This document shows positions 1 through 12,712 of a stretch of 64,000 bases of DNA, piece by piece; positions within the stretch are counted from its first letter, which is position 1, and each line of letters starts with the position of its first letter. The DNA lies in assembly GCA_036417435.1 (NCBI GenBank), contig CM070903.1, positions 81,585,501 to 81,649,500 of the forward strand, given 5' to 3'. A program made the translations under genes and the position numbers. Origin of the DNA: Inia geoffrensis. Taxonomy: Eukaryota > Chordata > Mammalia > Artiodactyla > Iniidae. Under the pieces are notes generated by a model. It did not search any database, had not been told where the DNA came from, and saw only the letters and a program-made list of their open reading frames with translations.

Positions 1-655
1 AGGAGACCATTCACCATCTGTCTTCAGACAGACCCAGTGATCCAGGATTAGGGTTACTACTGAAGTCCAAGTAATCACAGAAGCCCATTGACTGTCATGC
101 AGTCACCCAGCCTGACATGAACACCCCCAGTGCCATGGAGCACACTGTCTCCAGAGGCAGCAGATCCAGCTAAGCTCTGGCTGTTGGAAAGCTCTTCTTG
201 GCTGTATGCCAACCTCTCACTTCCCGAAACCTCAATTCACTGTCCAATGAGGAGCGCTTAACAAAGTCCTAGCCCACAGTAAGCAGTCGATAAATTAACT
301 ACTTTTAGAGGGGGGGGAAATGTATTATAGTTTTTCTGCTGGAAGTCTCTATTTAAATAATTTGTAAAAATCTATGTTGTCAGAGCACCACTGCTTTTTT
401 TTATTCTTTAAACTTGAGAGCTTTTATTAAGAATACCTTATATTAGAGCTTAAACACAAGTTTAGGGGAAAGAGTATTATTTATTCTATTCTCTGACGTA
501 ATTTTCTGTAATGGCAAAAGCAAAACAGTTCCTATTTTTCCATCGGTGTATCACGGAAACCTTCAAGCACATATAAAAGTGAACAGCAACAACGAAACAT
601 GGAACTCCACGTTCCCGTCACCCAGCTTCAAAAACCAGCAGGCTTCTGCCATTCT
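1..655. other. Unassigned sequence, MIR-like tail near 240-300
   Basis: No gene or well-preserved repeat is visible. A short stretch around 240-300 resembles the 3' tail of a MIR SINE in plus orientation (cacagtaagcagtcgataaa, like the usual 'cacatagtaagcgctcaataaa'). The rest is AT-rich. The call on the MIR tail is weak because only some 50 bases align. Confidence 0.3.
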
Positions 656-659
656 AAAA

Positions 660-835
660 TGTTTTCTTTAACATAGTATTTGAGATTTCCTTCAAAATAT
701 TGTGGGTGGCGGTATAGATGAAACATGATTAACCACAAGTTGATCACGTTTGAGTCTGTGGGTACATGTGCATTTATTATACCATTCTCTCTACTTTCTT
801 ATGTCAAACGTTTCCATAATAGAAAGTAAATAAGC
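660..835 (+). mobile_element. Old L1 3'-UTR fragment
   Basis: The segment ends with 'ttattataccattctctctac' followed by a stretch like 'tttccataatagaaagt', the typical 3' end of old L1M elements read in sense. The same end recurs near 11460-11530. No ORF2 sequence is recognisable upstream, so this is only a decayed tail. Confidence 0.45.
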
Positions 836-1149
836 ATTTTTTCTTTTGCTCATCGTCCTCTTCTAATATCATGCTTCTTGTAACTTGTAACTGCAGGCGT
901 CTAGTTTAAGCCTTTGTGGTCTGAATTTTTCCATACATCTTCCTATCACTATAATGACAACCTAATATGTACAAAAATAGTCTAAACATGTTCCTCTTGT
1001 AGCCTCAGATGCACTCACCAACGAATGTCTATGTTTGAAATACATGGTGTATACATAACATGCAGGTAATTAGCAGTTCTGTTATCCAGAGGCCTAGCTT
1101 CTCAGGCCAAAAGACTTTTCTGTTAAAGGAGTTAAATAGTCTTGGTGAA

Positions 1150-1410
1150 CCATAAAAGTTAAAGTTCCCTTCATTCAACATCCATCCATTGAGTAACTCT
1201 TATATGCTAGATGCTCTAGCATGTAGGTAATGTAACATGGCTGTGGGCCACAAAGACAAATTATTCTTTACTCTCTCAGACCAGTGTTCAGATGAATTTT
1301 ATAGTCTTGATCAAAATAAAAGACCACAGGGATCCCCAGCATCTAGAATACTGCTCAACATGTAGTAGATGTTCAATGTCTGTTGAGCGAGTGATGTATG
1401 AGTGCATTGC
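1150..1410. mobile_element. Two L2 3'-end fragments in opposite orientation
   Basis: Bases 1150-1275 read as the L2 3' end in minus orientation (ttcattcaacatccatccattgag, then 'atgctagatgctctagc'). Bases 1305-1410 read as another L2 3' end in plus orientation (atccccagcatctagaatac then 'gtagtagatgttcaatgtctgttgag'). Two short head-to-head L2 pieces are the simplest reading. They are ancient and heavily mutated. Confidence 0.45.
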
Positions 1411-1414
1411 TGGA

Positions 1415-2700
1415 TATCAGGTTATAATCCCAGCCACTTAACAATGACTTAATTATTGAGAGAAGACTATTGACCTCAGTGGAAAAAATAGGAAGGATTT
1501 ACTCTTCCATATTCATCTTTCTAGGTCCTCAGTTTTTGATTGGCTTTGGTTTGGAGGTTAATTTGGAAGTTTATACGTAACTTTTGGTTGCAGTATTTGA
1601 TTTAGGTGAATGGAATTGGAGAGTTATGTGCAGCCTGCAAACAGGACAAAGGAACAGTGAAAAACCCAGGTGCATCCTTCACAGCCAGTCACATTGGTTA
1701 AGTCCACTGTCTTACCAAAAACTGCTCTCACTTTCTCTTAGAAGCCAGCGTTGATCTTTCAAGGGTCTAAGTTAATTCCTTTGTAGATCTGATTCAGGAG
1801 CAGAAGAGTAAAGGGGTCCTCACCTCAGCCACTTGGGAGCTGAGAATCTTCAGACTCCAGATTGTCTCTTCAGTGTCCCAGAGGAGTTATTTTCTTCCCT
1901 GGGACCAAAATCTAGGCCCAGACTGATTCCTCGAAAAGAGTGTGACTCCCGTATGAATGAGAGAGAGAAAAGTTCCAGGGAGAGAGAGCCCTTTGCCTGA
2001 GATGGGAACAAGCTATGCCTTTCTTGGGGTTGGGTGGCAGGATGTTTAGTACCAGACACAGATAGGAAGAGAAGTAGGAAAGGGAAGCCTGAGGCAATGG
2101 ACCGGGGCTGGGAGACTGGCCCACAAGGCAGGTGTGAGGCCAGCCTTCCTGCCAGCTGTCTGGGGCACCAGCTCCAGAAGCTACATTTCTCCTCTGTGAG
2201 CTTCCAGGAGCCAAGACCTGCCCTAGGAGCCCTGACAAACCCCACCAGAAGGAAGATGGCTTTCACACCAGACAGAGGACCAAAGAGCCTGAAGCCCCTT
2301 TTCTGAGTACCCGTGGGGAACAGGTCCAGAAGACTCAAACAGGTGAACGACTCAGCCCAGAACTAGCCAAGTCTGCACCAGAGTAAGCTCATGGGTCATA
2401 GTGACCTGGGCATCGCCCAGGCCACTTGTACCTGACCAGTGTTAAGACTTTGGCATTCATAGCCTTTTCGATTTAAGTAATACCTTTACTGTATATTTTC
2501 TTTGGACTCTTTGCCATAGTTTGACTCAATTGCACTTTAAACATCTGTGACCCATGCTTCTGGAAGCAACTGGCATCTGGTCTGACTATGTGGTGCTACC
2601 TACCCCTGCATTTATATAAGGCCTGTCTTAGGTGTAAATATGATACTCAGTACATGTCTACATATATAAACTCTCAGAAACTACAAGAGAGAGAGAGAAT
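1415..2700. other. Unassigned; overlapping ORFs judged spurious
   Basis: No repeat family is recognised. The somewhat GC-rich part (about 1850-2340) is open on both strands: a 162-codon minus frame and a 90-codon plus frame overlap. Neither protein shows a recognisable domain, signal peptide or splice context. Purine/pyrimidine skew alone can keep such frames open. I treat them as chance ORFs. Confidence 0.3.
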
Positions 2701-2714
2701 TAGCAAGAACTGTG

Positions 2715-2860
2715 GAATGAATGAGAGCAAAGAAAAATAAGGGGTCTGCATTCTGTCACTGACTTGCTGTGTGACCCAGAGAAGCTGGTCTCCTGGTCCT
2801 ACATTTCTGTGACGGTAGAACTGTACCACATGTCTGTAAGTTTCCTCTTTGTGCTAACAG
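2715..2860 (+). mobile_element. MIR fragment
   Basis: The core 'tctgtcactgacttgctgtg' followed by 'tgacccagagaagc' matches the MIR core 'gccacttactagctgtgtgaccttgggcaag'. Both ends have decayed. Confidence 0.4.
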
Positions 2861-3544
2861 TTTACGGGCCCACAATTATATGAAGCACTGGCAAAGGCAG
2901 GACTTGCCTCTACATACCACCCCCGCCCCCGCCAGATACTCAGAAACGTATGTAAGGAGCCGCTTTCTATTTTGCCAATGAATAGATATGGCTGTGCCAA
3001 AATTTTTCTTTATGAAATATTTTCTGAAGAATTAAGGACTGATGGTTATTTAGAAAACCCCTCAAATTTTTAAATAACCAAAGTTATGAAATAAGCACCC
3101 CGTCATCCAGGCAGCTCAAGGTTGTGTCTTTACCTGAATTGGTATACCTTCCAGTTTTTTTCTGATTCCAAGCAAATTCAGCAGAGTCTGCAGAAGAAGG
3201 ATGTACAAGTATGGAAATCATCCGCCGCCTCACACTTGAGGGCCACATCCCAGGGTTAATTACTCAGCGTGGCACTCAGGTTCACCCATGACCTGCTCTC
3301 TATCTAACTCACCAGACACAGCTCCCACCACGTTATCCCTGCTCGACCCACCTGGACAATGCCTCTCTTCCCAGAACAGGACCTCCTCTTTTGTTCTTGC
3401 TGTTTCTTCTGTCTGAAATGCCTTGTTCTCATAGAGCACCATCTTACCCAGCATGGTATGTTTGCTCCCCTATACTGCGGCAGGTGCGGGAGTGCCTATG
3501 TTCTCCGTCGCGGCCCACATTTTCCCTACTGCAACATTTATAAG

Positions 3545-3790
3545 GATTGCTAGCATTTACCGAGCACTTACTGTATGCCAAGCAGGCACCTTGCTAAAGG
3601 TTTACATTTTACTCTCATATCAGCCCTATAAAGTAAGCTCTTGTTTTTCTGCCTTTCACGGATGACTCAAATAAGCCTTGAAATGGTTCAACATCTTGCC
3701 CTGAGTCACTTGGCCAGCAGGTGGTGAAGAGGAGATTTGAAGTCTGATGGCAGCGCCATCACAGCCTCTTAACCATTGTTCTGGGTAATG
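3545..3790 (-). mobile_element. MIR SINE, minus orientation
   Basis: Read on the plus strand it has the reverse-complement MIR order: 'gcatttaccgagcacttactg', 'tatgccaagcagg', 'ctcatatcagccctataaag', 'tcacttggccagcaggtgg', 'cctcttaaccattgttctg'. This is close to a full-length copy. Bases 3350-3440 just upstream also look L2-like but are too short to call. Confidence 0.7.
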
Positions 3791-3844
3791 GCAGGATGAT
3801 CTGTCTTCCCCAAGAAAAGAGGAGCTCTCTGAGAACAAGTTCCT

Positions 3845-4115
3845 CCTCTCACTTACTCACTGACATGTAAAGTACAGCATCTAAGAAAGTTGGTGTTGAA
3901 TGAATGAGTTAAAATCCTGCCTGCACTGGGAAGATTCCCCACTGTTCCCTGTGAGAATATGCTCACTGTCTTCTAAGCCACTGCAAACCCTTTCTGGTGC
4001 CTCTGTTACACTTGCCATGTTATTTTGAATGTGAGCGAGCTGTGACTGTGACAGCAATTCTAATAGTTCACAAGCCCCTTAAGGGCATGGCTGTGTCTGC
4101 CAGAACCACATGGGC
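3845..4115 (+). mobile_element. L2 fragments
   Basis: 3845-3910 has an L2-like tail (cagcatctaag, 'ttggtgttgaatgaatgag'). 3960-4110 resembles another L2 3' region in sense ('cccttaagggcatggctgtg', like the L2 'gagggcagggactgtgtctg'). Both are old. Confidence 0.4.
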
Positions 4116-4564
4116 TCAGTGCTCTTGTCTGGGAATCCAGGCTGACTCGCAAGAGGCGAGAAGGGATCTGCTGGGCCCCAAGAAATATGTCTACACTTCG
4201 TGCCCTCAAGGACCTCCACTCCGACAGGAAAACTAGGACACACGTTCTTGGTCCCCCTCTAACCTCACAAGAGAAGCAAAGAAACACATTGCAAACTTAC
4301 TCTCCACTTGCTGAGTAACCCATCACTTAGAGACTGTCAAGGGCTTGATTATCTCATTCCTTCCTGAGGTAAGAAGCAGTGATGTGTCCCTTGGGTAATA
4401 TTTGTAGACATTTTATAGATTACTGAGCTAAGTAACTCACCAAGTGGAGGGGACATTTGCTAACACATCAGAGTCTATCACTGTTGTTCTGGGCTCTGAC
4501 TGCTGACTGCCTCTGCATCACATGGGCTGGACAATGATGCCACAGGTTCTGACATCCCAGCCTC

Positions 4565-4812
4565 ACAGGAGATGAAGACCAGATTCAGGAGTCAGCCTGT
4601 CTGCATTCAAATCTCAGCATCACCTCTTCCTAGCCGTGTGACAACTGGCTAAATGACTTGATCTCCCTAGTCTCAATTTTCTATCTATAAAATGAACAGA
4701 ATAATAGTGCCCACTTTATAAACTTGTGAGGACTAAATGAGGTAATATGTTCACAGCGCTTGGAATCGTATTTGGTACATAGTAAATGTTGAATAAATGT
4801 TAACCATTATTA
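4565..4812 (+). mobile_element. MIR SINE, nearly complete
   Basis: A textbook sense MIR: 'tcaaatctcagcatcacctc', 'agccgtgtgacaactggc', 'gatctccctagtctcaattt', 'tataaaatgaacagaataat', 'tgaggactaaatgaggtaat', 'tacatagtaaatgttgaat'. It is among the best-preserved mammal-wide SINEs in the window. Confidence 0.8.
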
Positions 4813-4814
4813 TA

Positions 4815-5435
4815 TCACCTCTGAGCTGGAATGGGCTTTAAAGTTCATCTAGGCCAACTGCCAATTCCAAAGAATCTTCTCTCTAATCTTGTTTCTATCT
4901 TCTTGAATACCTCGTCCTGTAGTCAACTCACTACTTCATAACCTACCTAATTTTGAAAAAGCACTGTCTTCCATTAAACTCTTTCTTTCAATGAGCTGAA
5001 CCATCTGTTTTCCTGTTTCACCCATACAGTGATCTTAGGTTAGCCTTCTGAATCCGCATTGATACCCACACCCGCGCCACTTCATGGCACCCTTCAGATA
5101 TTTAAAGGCAGCAACAGTTTTCGTTCTTGGAGCTTTCCCAACCCTCACTTCAAGACTCAAGCCTCAGAAAATGGCTCTGTAAATAAACTTCTATTAAATA
5201 CAAGATGCTAAAAGTCTTTGGAGAACACCTCCACACCTGTAGCTCCCTGATATCTTTGAGGTGTTAATATATGAAAACATCTCCAGGTCAAGGTCCCTTG
5301 GGCTTCTCTTCCATTCCGTTCTATCCACTCTATGCTTTATCCAAAGTAAATGTCTTTAAAGGACACTTACTTTGAGAAATTAGGTCTTCTTTATTCACAA
5401 TCATCTGGGGCTTGAAGACCTGCAAAGACTTAAAG
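4815..5435. other. Unassigned, probably old repeat remains
   Basis: The motif around 4825-4860 ('ggctttaaagttcatctagg') is common in old mammalian SINE-like repeats, but I cannot name the family. No gene signal. Confidence 0.25.
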
Positions 5436-5439
5436 TGCT

Positions 5440-5645
5440 TCCAGATAACTCCCTGCCTACATTCTTGCTACCTACCCCTCATCTCTACCTATCAAAACCT
5501 GGCCCATTTCTCAGGCCCAGTTCAATGCTGCCTCCCCCAGGGAACCTTCCCACATCATCCCCCAAAGATGATATCTCCTTTTCTTGGTTTTTTTCTTACT
5601 CCTTTGTTATTTTGGTCATTATCTCTTTGTACCTTGAATGAAGAC
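5440..5645 (+). mobile_element. L2 fragment
   Basis: Pyrimidine-rich sense L2 text: 'cccatttctcaggcccagtt', 'caatgctgcctcccccaggg', 'aaccttcccacatcatccc'. This corresponds to the L2 segment usually reading 'tcaaatgtcaccttctcagtgaggccttccctgacc'. Confidence 0.5.
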
Positions 5646-5649
5646 CAAA

Positions 5650-8005
5650 CCCACGTCTGATTACCCTGTCTCATTCATCACTGTGACTGCAGAAGAAGGA
5701 GTGTATTGGATGGGTGAAGATAAAACAGCCTTATTATATCTGTCCCCAGGATATCACTCCAGAGCTCCACCCAAATCCCCAACTCTCTGCCGATGCTCCC
5801 GTCCCTCAACTAGGAATACTGGAAATGCTGATGGCTCACTGGGAATTGCCCTTCACAGTAGGCTCCCAGAGGCCAATGACTAGCGGATTCAAGGATCCAA
5901 AGACCTGTCCCTCCCTCCGGCCTGACTTGAGACAACTCCAAAGGGCTATCTCACTTCCAGAACCCCCCATAGGGTAGACTGAGGCTCAGTTACAACCATA
6001 TCACATGTTCCTTTCTTGTCTATCCAATTCTGCCTTCCTCACCTCCCTACAGGTGTAACTCCCGAGAGCCCTTCCCAATAAACTCTGCACGCAACTCTCT
6101 GTCTCTGAGCTTGTTTCCAGGAAACTCAATCCAAGGCATGCTTGGACTCTACATAGGGCATCACCACTGCCACACACCTGATGCATCTTGGCTTCCTTAA
6201 CAAGCCTCAACAAGTGAACATAGAGCTAAGGGAATCTGATGTAAGACATGAACTTAAGCTCTGCAAAGGAGGGAGCCACAGGAAGAGAGATTTCCCCCAT
6301 CCCAGCTGGCTCAGGGACTGAGAGGACCTGGAAGTTCAGATCCCAACACGCCTCCCATGACACAGGATGGAGAATGAGGGGAAGATTTAAAGATGCCCAC
6401 CATGTCGTCCTTCACAAGGGCTATGGAAACTCAAAAGGATAACCAGAAAATAGGGAAAATGAGGTGCAGAGGGAGGAAGAAAGGGAGAGAGGACATGTGG
6501 AGGGGGGTAAAGAGAAGAGAAAGCATATGGAACAGTGAAAGACTGGGAGAAACAAGGGAGCCACAGGAGAAAAGAAACAGTTGGAGGAAAAAGAAGGAAA
6601 GCAGATTGCTCTAAAGCATGCTTTTGCTTCCTATAGTAACTTCTCTTAAATTTGTACTTCCTTTGCAGCTGTAGAGTATTACTATGCTTTTGTGTGTCTT
6701 AATTGTGTTTATAGATTCCTTTTGGATTGTGTTTTTATTTTTATTTGGCTTTATTTGGGGTTTGTTCATTTGTTTGCCTATTTGCTCAAATTTGAAAGAA
6801 GATCCATGAAGGCTCAACGTTTTCCAGCAAACAGGTGACATGGATGCCCTCTTTCCATGCCTGCCTGGCTTCCCCTCATTCAGGTCACACCCTGGAGGGA
6901 GGTGATTGTCCTATAGACAGGCATCAGTAGTGACTCATTCAGACTAAGAAGGAACCTTTCAATTCTTCCACTGCCCATTTGCCTGACTGTGAAGGGGAGA
7001 TAACTTTGGACCACCTTAACGGTCATTCATTAAACAACGCTACAACTGAAAGAAGCACAATCCAAAAAGGCAGTGGAAAATAATTTATATTTTTATTGAC
7101 ATTTCTCACAGAGGTGCCAGATGGGGAATTACATTGTATAACACAAAGCAACATGTCCTAAACTTTCTTTTCACCCATCCATTTCCCATTTACCGTAGCA
7201 TATCCCTCTAAAATCTTTTTCTTTTTCCTTCTCCGAAGCAACATAAAGCCTGTCCCTTACTGGCTGTCTTGAGTGCCTCCTTCAACAAAACCTGGTAACT
7301 TACCCCCCTCCTCCTGCCTAGATCTGTAGAGTTCCTTCCCAACTGGCCCTATGCCCAATTTTTTCCCAATTCTCCCCATCTATATTACTTGTATTGGCAC
7401 AGGAAAGGCATGTGTGGGGAGGGAGGGACAGGGCAGTGGTGTCTCAGGAAACAAAGCCCCAGGGTGCACTGCCCCCAAGGCTCTGCTTCTATGTCTGGTT
7501 GATTTTATAGCTTGTGCCAGGAAGAAACTAACACAGACACTTCCTCTGTTTCCCCCCCCACCCAGGGAATTGCTGTCCAGTGGATGTTATGACTTAGAGA
7601 TGAAGGGTTGTTATGGCCTGGAGAGAGGAACTGTGGGAGGGGAGTGTCAAACCTGCTTTCCAGCATCATCATGGCTAGTCCTGCTGTACTGTTTCACAGG
7701 TCAAAGTGAAAAGTTTGTCATTTTAATCTCCTCCACATCCCACTTAGTGGTAAATTTCCCAGACACTAGCAAATAGTCCATCACCATCCTCAATTCCAAG
7801 TGCTTTTGCAGTTGTGTCCTTTGTGGTTTTTTGTATATTTTGGTGGGAAATATGGAGCTGGCGTATCAAGGATGGTTGGACTGGTGCTGTCTCAGCCATG
7901 TTCTAAAACGGACAGTTGGTGGGCAGCATGAAGGGTGGATTGACATGAAGAGAAACAGCAGAGTGGCTGTTTGAGGGCCATGGTCATAGTGCACCCCAGG
8001 AGGAG
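5650..8005. other. Unassigned intergenic DNA, possible LTR tail at 6075-6150
   Basis: No gene is supported. At about 6075-6150 'cttcccaataaactctgc', a run of 'ctctctgtctctgag' and 'tttccaggaaactcaatcc' look like the polyadenylation-to-end part of an old LTR. Bases 6440-6610 are purine-rich. The 141-codon plus frame at 7351-7776 has no recognisable domain and is rejected. Confidence 0.3.
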
Positions 8006-8009
8006 TTAG

Positions 8010-8225
8010 TAGGAAGCACAGTGGTTAAGAGCATGCATTTTGTAGTCAAAGAGACAAGGCTGAAATTGAGGCTCTGCCACTTACCACGAGTGTAACTTTG
8101 GAAAAGTTTATATCCTCTAAAGCCTGTTTCCTCACTCGGCTGATTTGGGGCGGAAGGTGGGGACAGGATACTGGCTCCTACCTCACAGAGTGCTTGGGAG
8201 CATGAATGAGATAAATACATGGAAA
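8010..8225 (+). mobile_element. MIR SINE
   Basis: Sense MIR: 'gcacagtggttaagagcatg', 'gaggctctgccacttacc', then 'gtttcctcactcggctgat', 'tggctcctacctcacagag'. It is interrupted by small indels but unmistakable in order. Confidence 0.7.
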
Positions 8226-8465
8226 TTTTACATTCACTTTTAAAACATTGAGCTGAAGCTAGCGGTAGGCAGAAAAAGGGAGAGTTGCCTTCAGGGTAAA
8301 TGCCAATATCAGTGCAATAATCCGGAGCTAAACTTTGAGCAAAAGTAAAGCAGAACGAACCCAGGTTCCCAGATGAAACTTGGGACAAGGGAAGAGGCTA
8401 AAGCAATCACAGATCTGTGACTTCCCCAGCCTGCTGCAAATAGTAGTTTAAAAACTAAACTCTCT

Positions 8466-9187
8466 TTATTAGTTTTTTTTTTTTTAACTAAAAATAGAAC
8501 TACCATATGACCCAGCAATCCCAGTATTGGACATATACCCTGAGAAAACCATAATTCAAAAAGATACATGTACCTCGTTGTTCATTGCAGCACTGTTTAC
8601 AATAACTAGGACATGGAAGCAACCTAAATGTCCATCGACAGATGAATGGATAAAGAAGATGTGGCACATGTATACAATGGAAGATTACTCAGCCATAAAA
8701 AGGAACGAAATTGAGTTATTTGTAATGAGGTGGATGGACCTAGAGACCGTCATACAGAGTGAAGTCAGAAAGAGAAAAACAAGTATGCTAACGCACATAT
8801 GTGGAATCTACAAAAACTGTACTGATGAACCCAGTGACAGGGCAGGAATAAAGGCGCAGACGTAGAGAACGGATTTGAGGTCACGGGGGGGTGGGGGGGA
8901 AGGGGAAGCTGGGACGAAGTGAGAGTGTAACATTGACTTACATACACTACCAAATGTAAAATAGATAGCTAGTGGGAAGCAGCCGCATAGCACAGGGAGA
9001 TCAGCTCAGTACTTTGTGACGACCTATAGGGATGGGATAGGGAGGGTGGGAGGGAGGCTCAAGAGGGAGGAGATATGGGGATATATGTATACATAGAGCT
9101 GATTTACTTTGTTGTACAGCAGAAACTAACACACCATTGTAGAGCAATTATACTCCAATAAAGACAAAACAAAAAACAAAACAAAAC
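8466..9187 (+). mobile_element. 5'-truncated L1 with 12-bp target-site duplication
   Basis: It has the last part of L1 ORF2 plus 3' UTR. The frame at 8527-8865 encodes the ORF2 C-terminus, with KPNKT-type text such as 'WKQPKCPSTDEWIKKMW' and 'YTMEDYSAIKRNE'. The 3' UTR runs through 'gctagtgggaagcagccgc' to 'tatactccaataaag' and an A-rich tail. An exact 12-nt duplication (actaaactctct) lies at 8454-8465 and 9188-9199. Between the left repeat and clear L1 sequence there are about 20 T-rich bases that are not L1. The ORF2 part has no start or catalytic domain, so it is not functional. Confidence 0.9.
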
Positions 9188-9199
9188 ACTAAACTCTCT

Positions 9200-10435
9200 G
9201 GAAGAAAGAATCCTGAATTCGGGCCCCAGGTTTTCCACAAATGGAGATCAACTAAATAGAGGATTACAAGAATGCTACCCTCAGGGAACGGGTTCCAGTC
9301 AGCCCTCAAGGTCATCAGGTACAGGCCCAGGAGGCTCATTTTCCATGAAGGAATCCTGTGCAGGGCAGATGTGACAGCTCCTCGGGCATTGATCATGGAC
9401 AACCTGACTTCAAGTGCTTTTTAGATGACAGCCACACTTGCCAACGTTTTGACAACCTGGCCTATCCTGTTTAGCCAATACACTGGCTGTGCTTAGAGTC
9501 AGCCTTTATTTTCTATTGTTATGGTTTTTTCTTCTTTTTTTAGAAATTTTACCAGTGATTCATATAGTTTCATTCCAGAAGAACTGGATTCAAGCATTAG
9601 GGTGTAAGCGGACATCTGGTGTCTGGTAGGACTCAGCCTTGCTTTATAGGTCTGCTCTTAATTAGAAAGAGACATACCTATATTGCAAGTATGTGGATGG
9701 GTTTCAATTAGTACATAGCTGGTCCATATATATTAATTCATACATAACTGATTTCACACCGACAGCGAACCTTAATCTCAATCTAGTGTTATCTGTAAAC
9801 ACTTTAGGTGTTTACGTTATGAAGGCTTGGTGCTATAGTCCATAAAGGTCCATCTCTACATGGCATTGTGTTCAAGATGCATATTACGAGAGCCAAACAA
9901 GAAATTATGGAAGAATTTTATTCACTTGCTTTTCCAAAAGGAGACAAAGTGGTGAAGTTCACAAACTTTAGCAACACTTCTCATGTTCCTATTTCGTCCC
10001 TTCCACTTAATCTTTTGTGTCCTCTAGCACCTCTCATTTGCTACCCCCATCTTTCCACCACATTGCCCATCTCCAGCCTCTATAGCCTCAGTTTTCTTAT
10101 GTCCCATCCCTCTACTTTTCTCCCTAGGTCATTTCTTTCTGCCATAAAATCCTTCTTGACCCATCCTCACAAAAGTATAGAAACTGGACTGGCAATGCCA
10201 AGTTTAGGGTGCAAGGGATGGGGAAATCTGGTGGAGTAGGGAAAGGTTGACCTGGTAGTTATGGTGTTGGCTTTGGTGGACTGGTGGGGAGAAGGAAATA
10301 TGTGGATAATCTCTGGTTAATATCAATTTTCACAACAGAAAATTATGCCTATAAATGATAGATATACATACAATCATAAATTTATTTATTGTCTCAAAAA
10401 CTATTATTATAATAATGAAAATAAAAATTAATTTA
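9200..10435. other. Unassigned unique DNA
   Basis: No repeat family or gene was recognised. A 123-codon plus frame at 9868-10239 has no recognisable features and is pyrimidine-rich in its second half. Probably intergenic or intronic. Confidence 0.3.
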
Positions 10436-10439
10436 TGCC

Positions 10440-11540
10440 CCCAAGTTCTTGAAAAAAAGTTTAAAATAGCATTCAAAGATGCACAAAATATTACAATATT
10501 TTCTACATTTTAAAACAGCCATAAATATATAACAGAATAATATATGCATTTCCCTTCAACCCAGTAATCCAAAGTTTAGAAATCTAGACCTAAAATATAA
10601 TGGCAAAAATATAAAATGGTATACACAAAAAGTTATTCATTGCAACATTATTTTTAGTAGCCAAATATTGAAAACAATCTAAATGCTTACTAGTAGGGTG
10701 CTAGATGAATAAATATGGAACATCCACCCAATGGAGAACTATGGAGCTAAACAAAGGAATGAGGATTGTCTCTATAGACTGTTATAATCTCCAGGATATA
10801 CTCTTTGGTCTAAGAACGAGAGATAAATATTTGCATATATTAAAAATAAATGGAATAATAAACAAATAACCAAAGAAAGTTCTTGCCTATCAGGGAAAAA
10901 GGGAACAGGGTGAATCAGTCACAAAAAGAAAGACAACCAGGTGTTATGTGCCTTTTGATATAATGCTAGAGGAATTGTACCACACTCATCATGTCAACAA
11001 ATTAAATCTGAATCTGATCAGGCCTCGAGATAGTGGAGAGGAAATATAAGGTATGGGGGAATATCTCAAACATTACTACAAAGATGCTATCAGCAAAGTC
11101 CAAAATGTGGGAAATCTTACAAGACACATGATTTTTTTTCCCCAAATAAATAAATGGCAAAGGAAAAGCGAGGAAGGGGTAACTATTAAAAATGAAAAGA
11201 GAATTGAGATGTACAACCAAATGTGATATGTGGGCCTTCTTTGGATACTGATTGAATTAAATAGACTATTAAACATATTTGAGATAACATGAGAAATTTG
11301 ATTATAGATTGAATCCAAAATTTTTAGAGATGCATACTGAAGTATTTAAGCTTGAAATGACAAGGTACTTGGGTCTTGCTTCAAAATTCTCCAGGCATGA
11401 ACCAATAATGCAAATGTGGCAAAATCTTGATAACTTTAGTCTGGGGGATGGACATGTGGAAGCTTATTATACTATTCTCTCTACCCTTAAGTGTGTTTGG
11501 AAATTTCATACTAAATCATTTTTAAATCAGTAAAAACAAA
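10440..11540 (+). mobile_element. Old L1M, ORF2 3' end and 3' UTR
   Basis: A decayed sense L1: 'caacccagtaatcc', 'ttgcaacattatttttagtag', 'aaatgcttactagtagggtg', 'ggaacatccacccaatggag', equivalent to the ORF2 C-terminal region. It continues into a 3' UTR whose end is 'tattatactattctctctac', then 'tgtgtttggaaatttcat'. All reading frames are destroyed. Much more diverged than the L1 at 8466-9187. Confidence 0.6.
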
Positions 11541-12712
11541 ATGGGGTAAAAGAGAGTAAACTGTAAGAAGGATCCAGGACTGGAGTTGGTGCACAAATGA
11601 ATTCCATGTACTCCTACACACGTGTTACAGGTGTGGCCACAAATCTGGCTCAATGTTTGTAGCCAACAATGTAAAAAGGAAATAGGAAGAGTGGGAAGGT
11701 TCTCAGTGTCTACACAGCAAAAACAAACCAGATATTCCAGTAGAGCACCATCCTCGCCGCTGAGTCCTAAGCAAAACCTCTCCTATGGGTCTTCATTAGA
11801 GAGCCACTGAGAAGTGCCATGAAAAGCACCATCCTCAACAACACATTCAAAACAAACCCAGGAATGCTTCCCTGGGGCTGTGACTGACCTCCCCGGCCAC
11901 ATTTCCCTTCACAATGGAGCTCTCTTAGTTCTGTTAGACCGTGACTCTCAGAAACAGCTAGAGCTCAGGCCAGAGAAGCAGTGTAGGCGTATCATCCACG
12001 CTTGCACTCTGTTTTCTCTGAAATGTTCTGGACCAAGGATGGCTCTCTGATCTTCCCCTTTGGGAAGTCTCTGCAGAGCTGGGAGTTGGCCCTTTGTAAT
12101 ACTCTCTGAATGAAAGAATGAGGACCAAGTTATTAAGAAGCCTCCTCAAGGGCTCACATGCTCTGAGCTATTGATTTCTCAGTGGTTTCCAAACTAAGCC
12201 CTGTTTTACATTGAACATGATCTATACCCAGAGTAATGTGTCCAGCCATATTTTCTGTCTTTAAAAGTACAATTAAGATTCTGTCTCTTAAGAGATACTA
12301 CAGGATTCAAATCTAAGTGGACAAATTTTCACCAAACTTAGGTAGTATATTTGAAATAGTCTGATCTAAATGAGAGGCTGTGTGGTATATATAAAAGTTA
12401 CAAAGTTTCCTGAGTGATAAAGGGAAGAAACAGTCATCCTTCAAGGTGGCTGAAACAGAAGTATAATAAAAAGTCATGATGAACACTAATCTGGAGAAGT
12501 ACACTGTGCATACAAAGACTCGACTCAGAGAAAACATTAGTGTCACTAAGAACTATGACAGTAATTTGGAAGCAAAGGTATATTTACTTAAGGATGATTG
12601 ATGATGTTTCCAAGAAATGCTGGACAGGTCAGCCAGATCCAAACTCTTCACTTCCTGAATATGACCTCTAAATCCATACCATGCCTTTGACTGTGCTCTT
12701 CCCTTCCCCCAG
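11541..12712. other. Unassigned unique DNA
   Basis: Nothing recognisable: no consistent repeat consensus and no frame with protein-like composition. Confidence 0.3.

Noticed and set aside
1850..2338. 162-codon minus frame with an overlapping plus frame
   Set aside because: Both strands are open at once, no domain or splice context; composition explains it.
7351..7776. 141-codon plus frame
   Set aside because: No recognisable domain, no Kozak or promoter context, no sign of codon structure.
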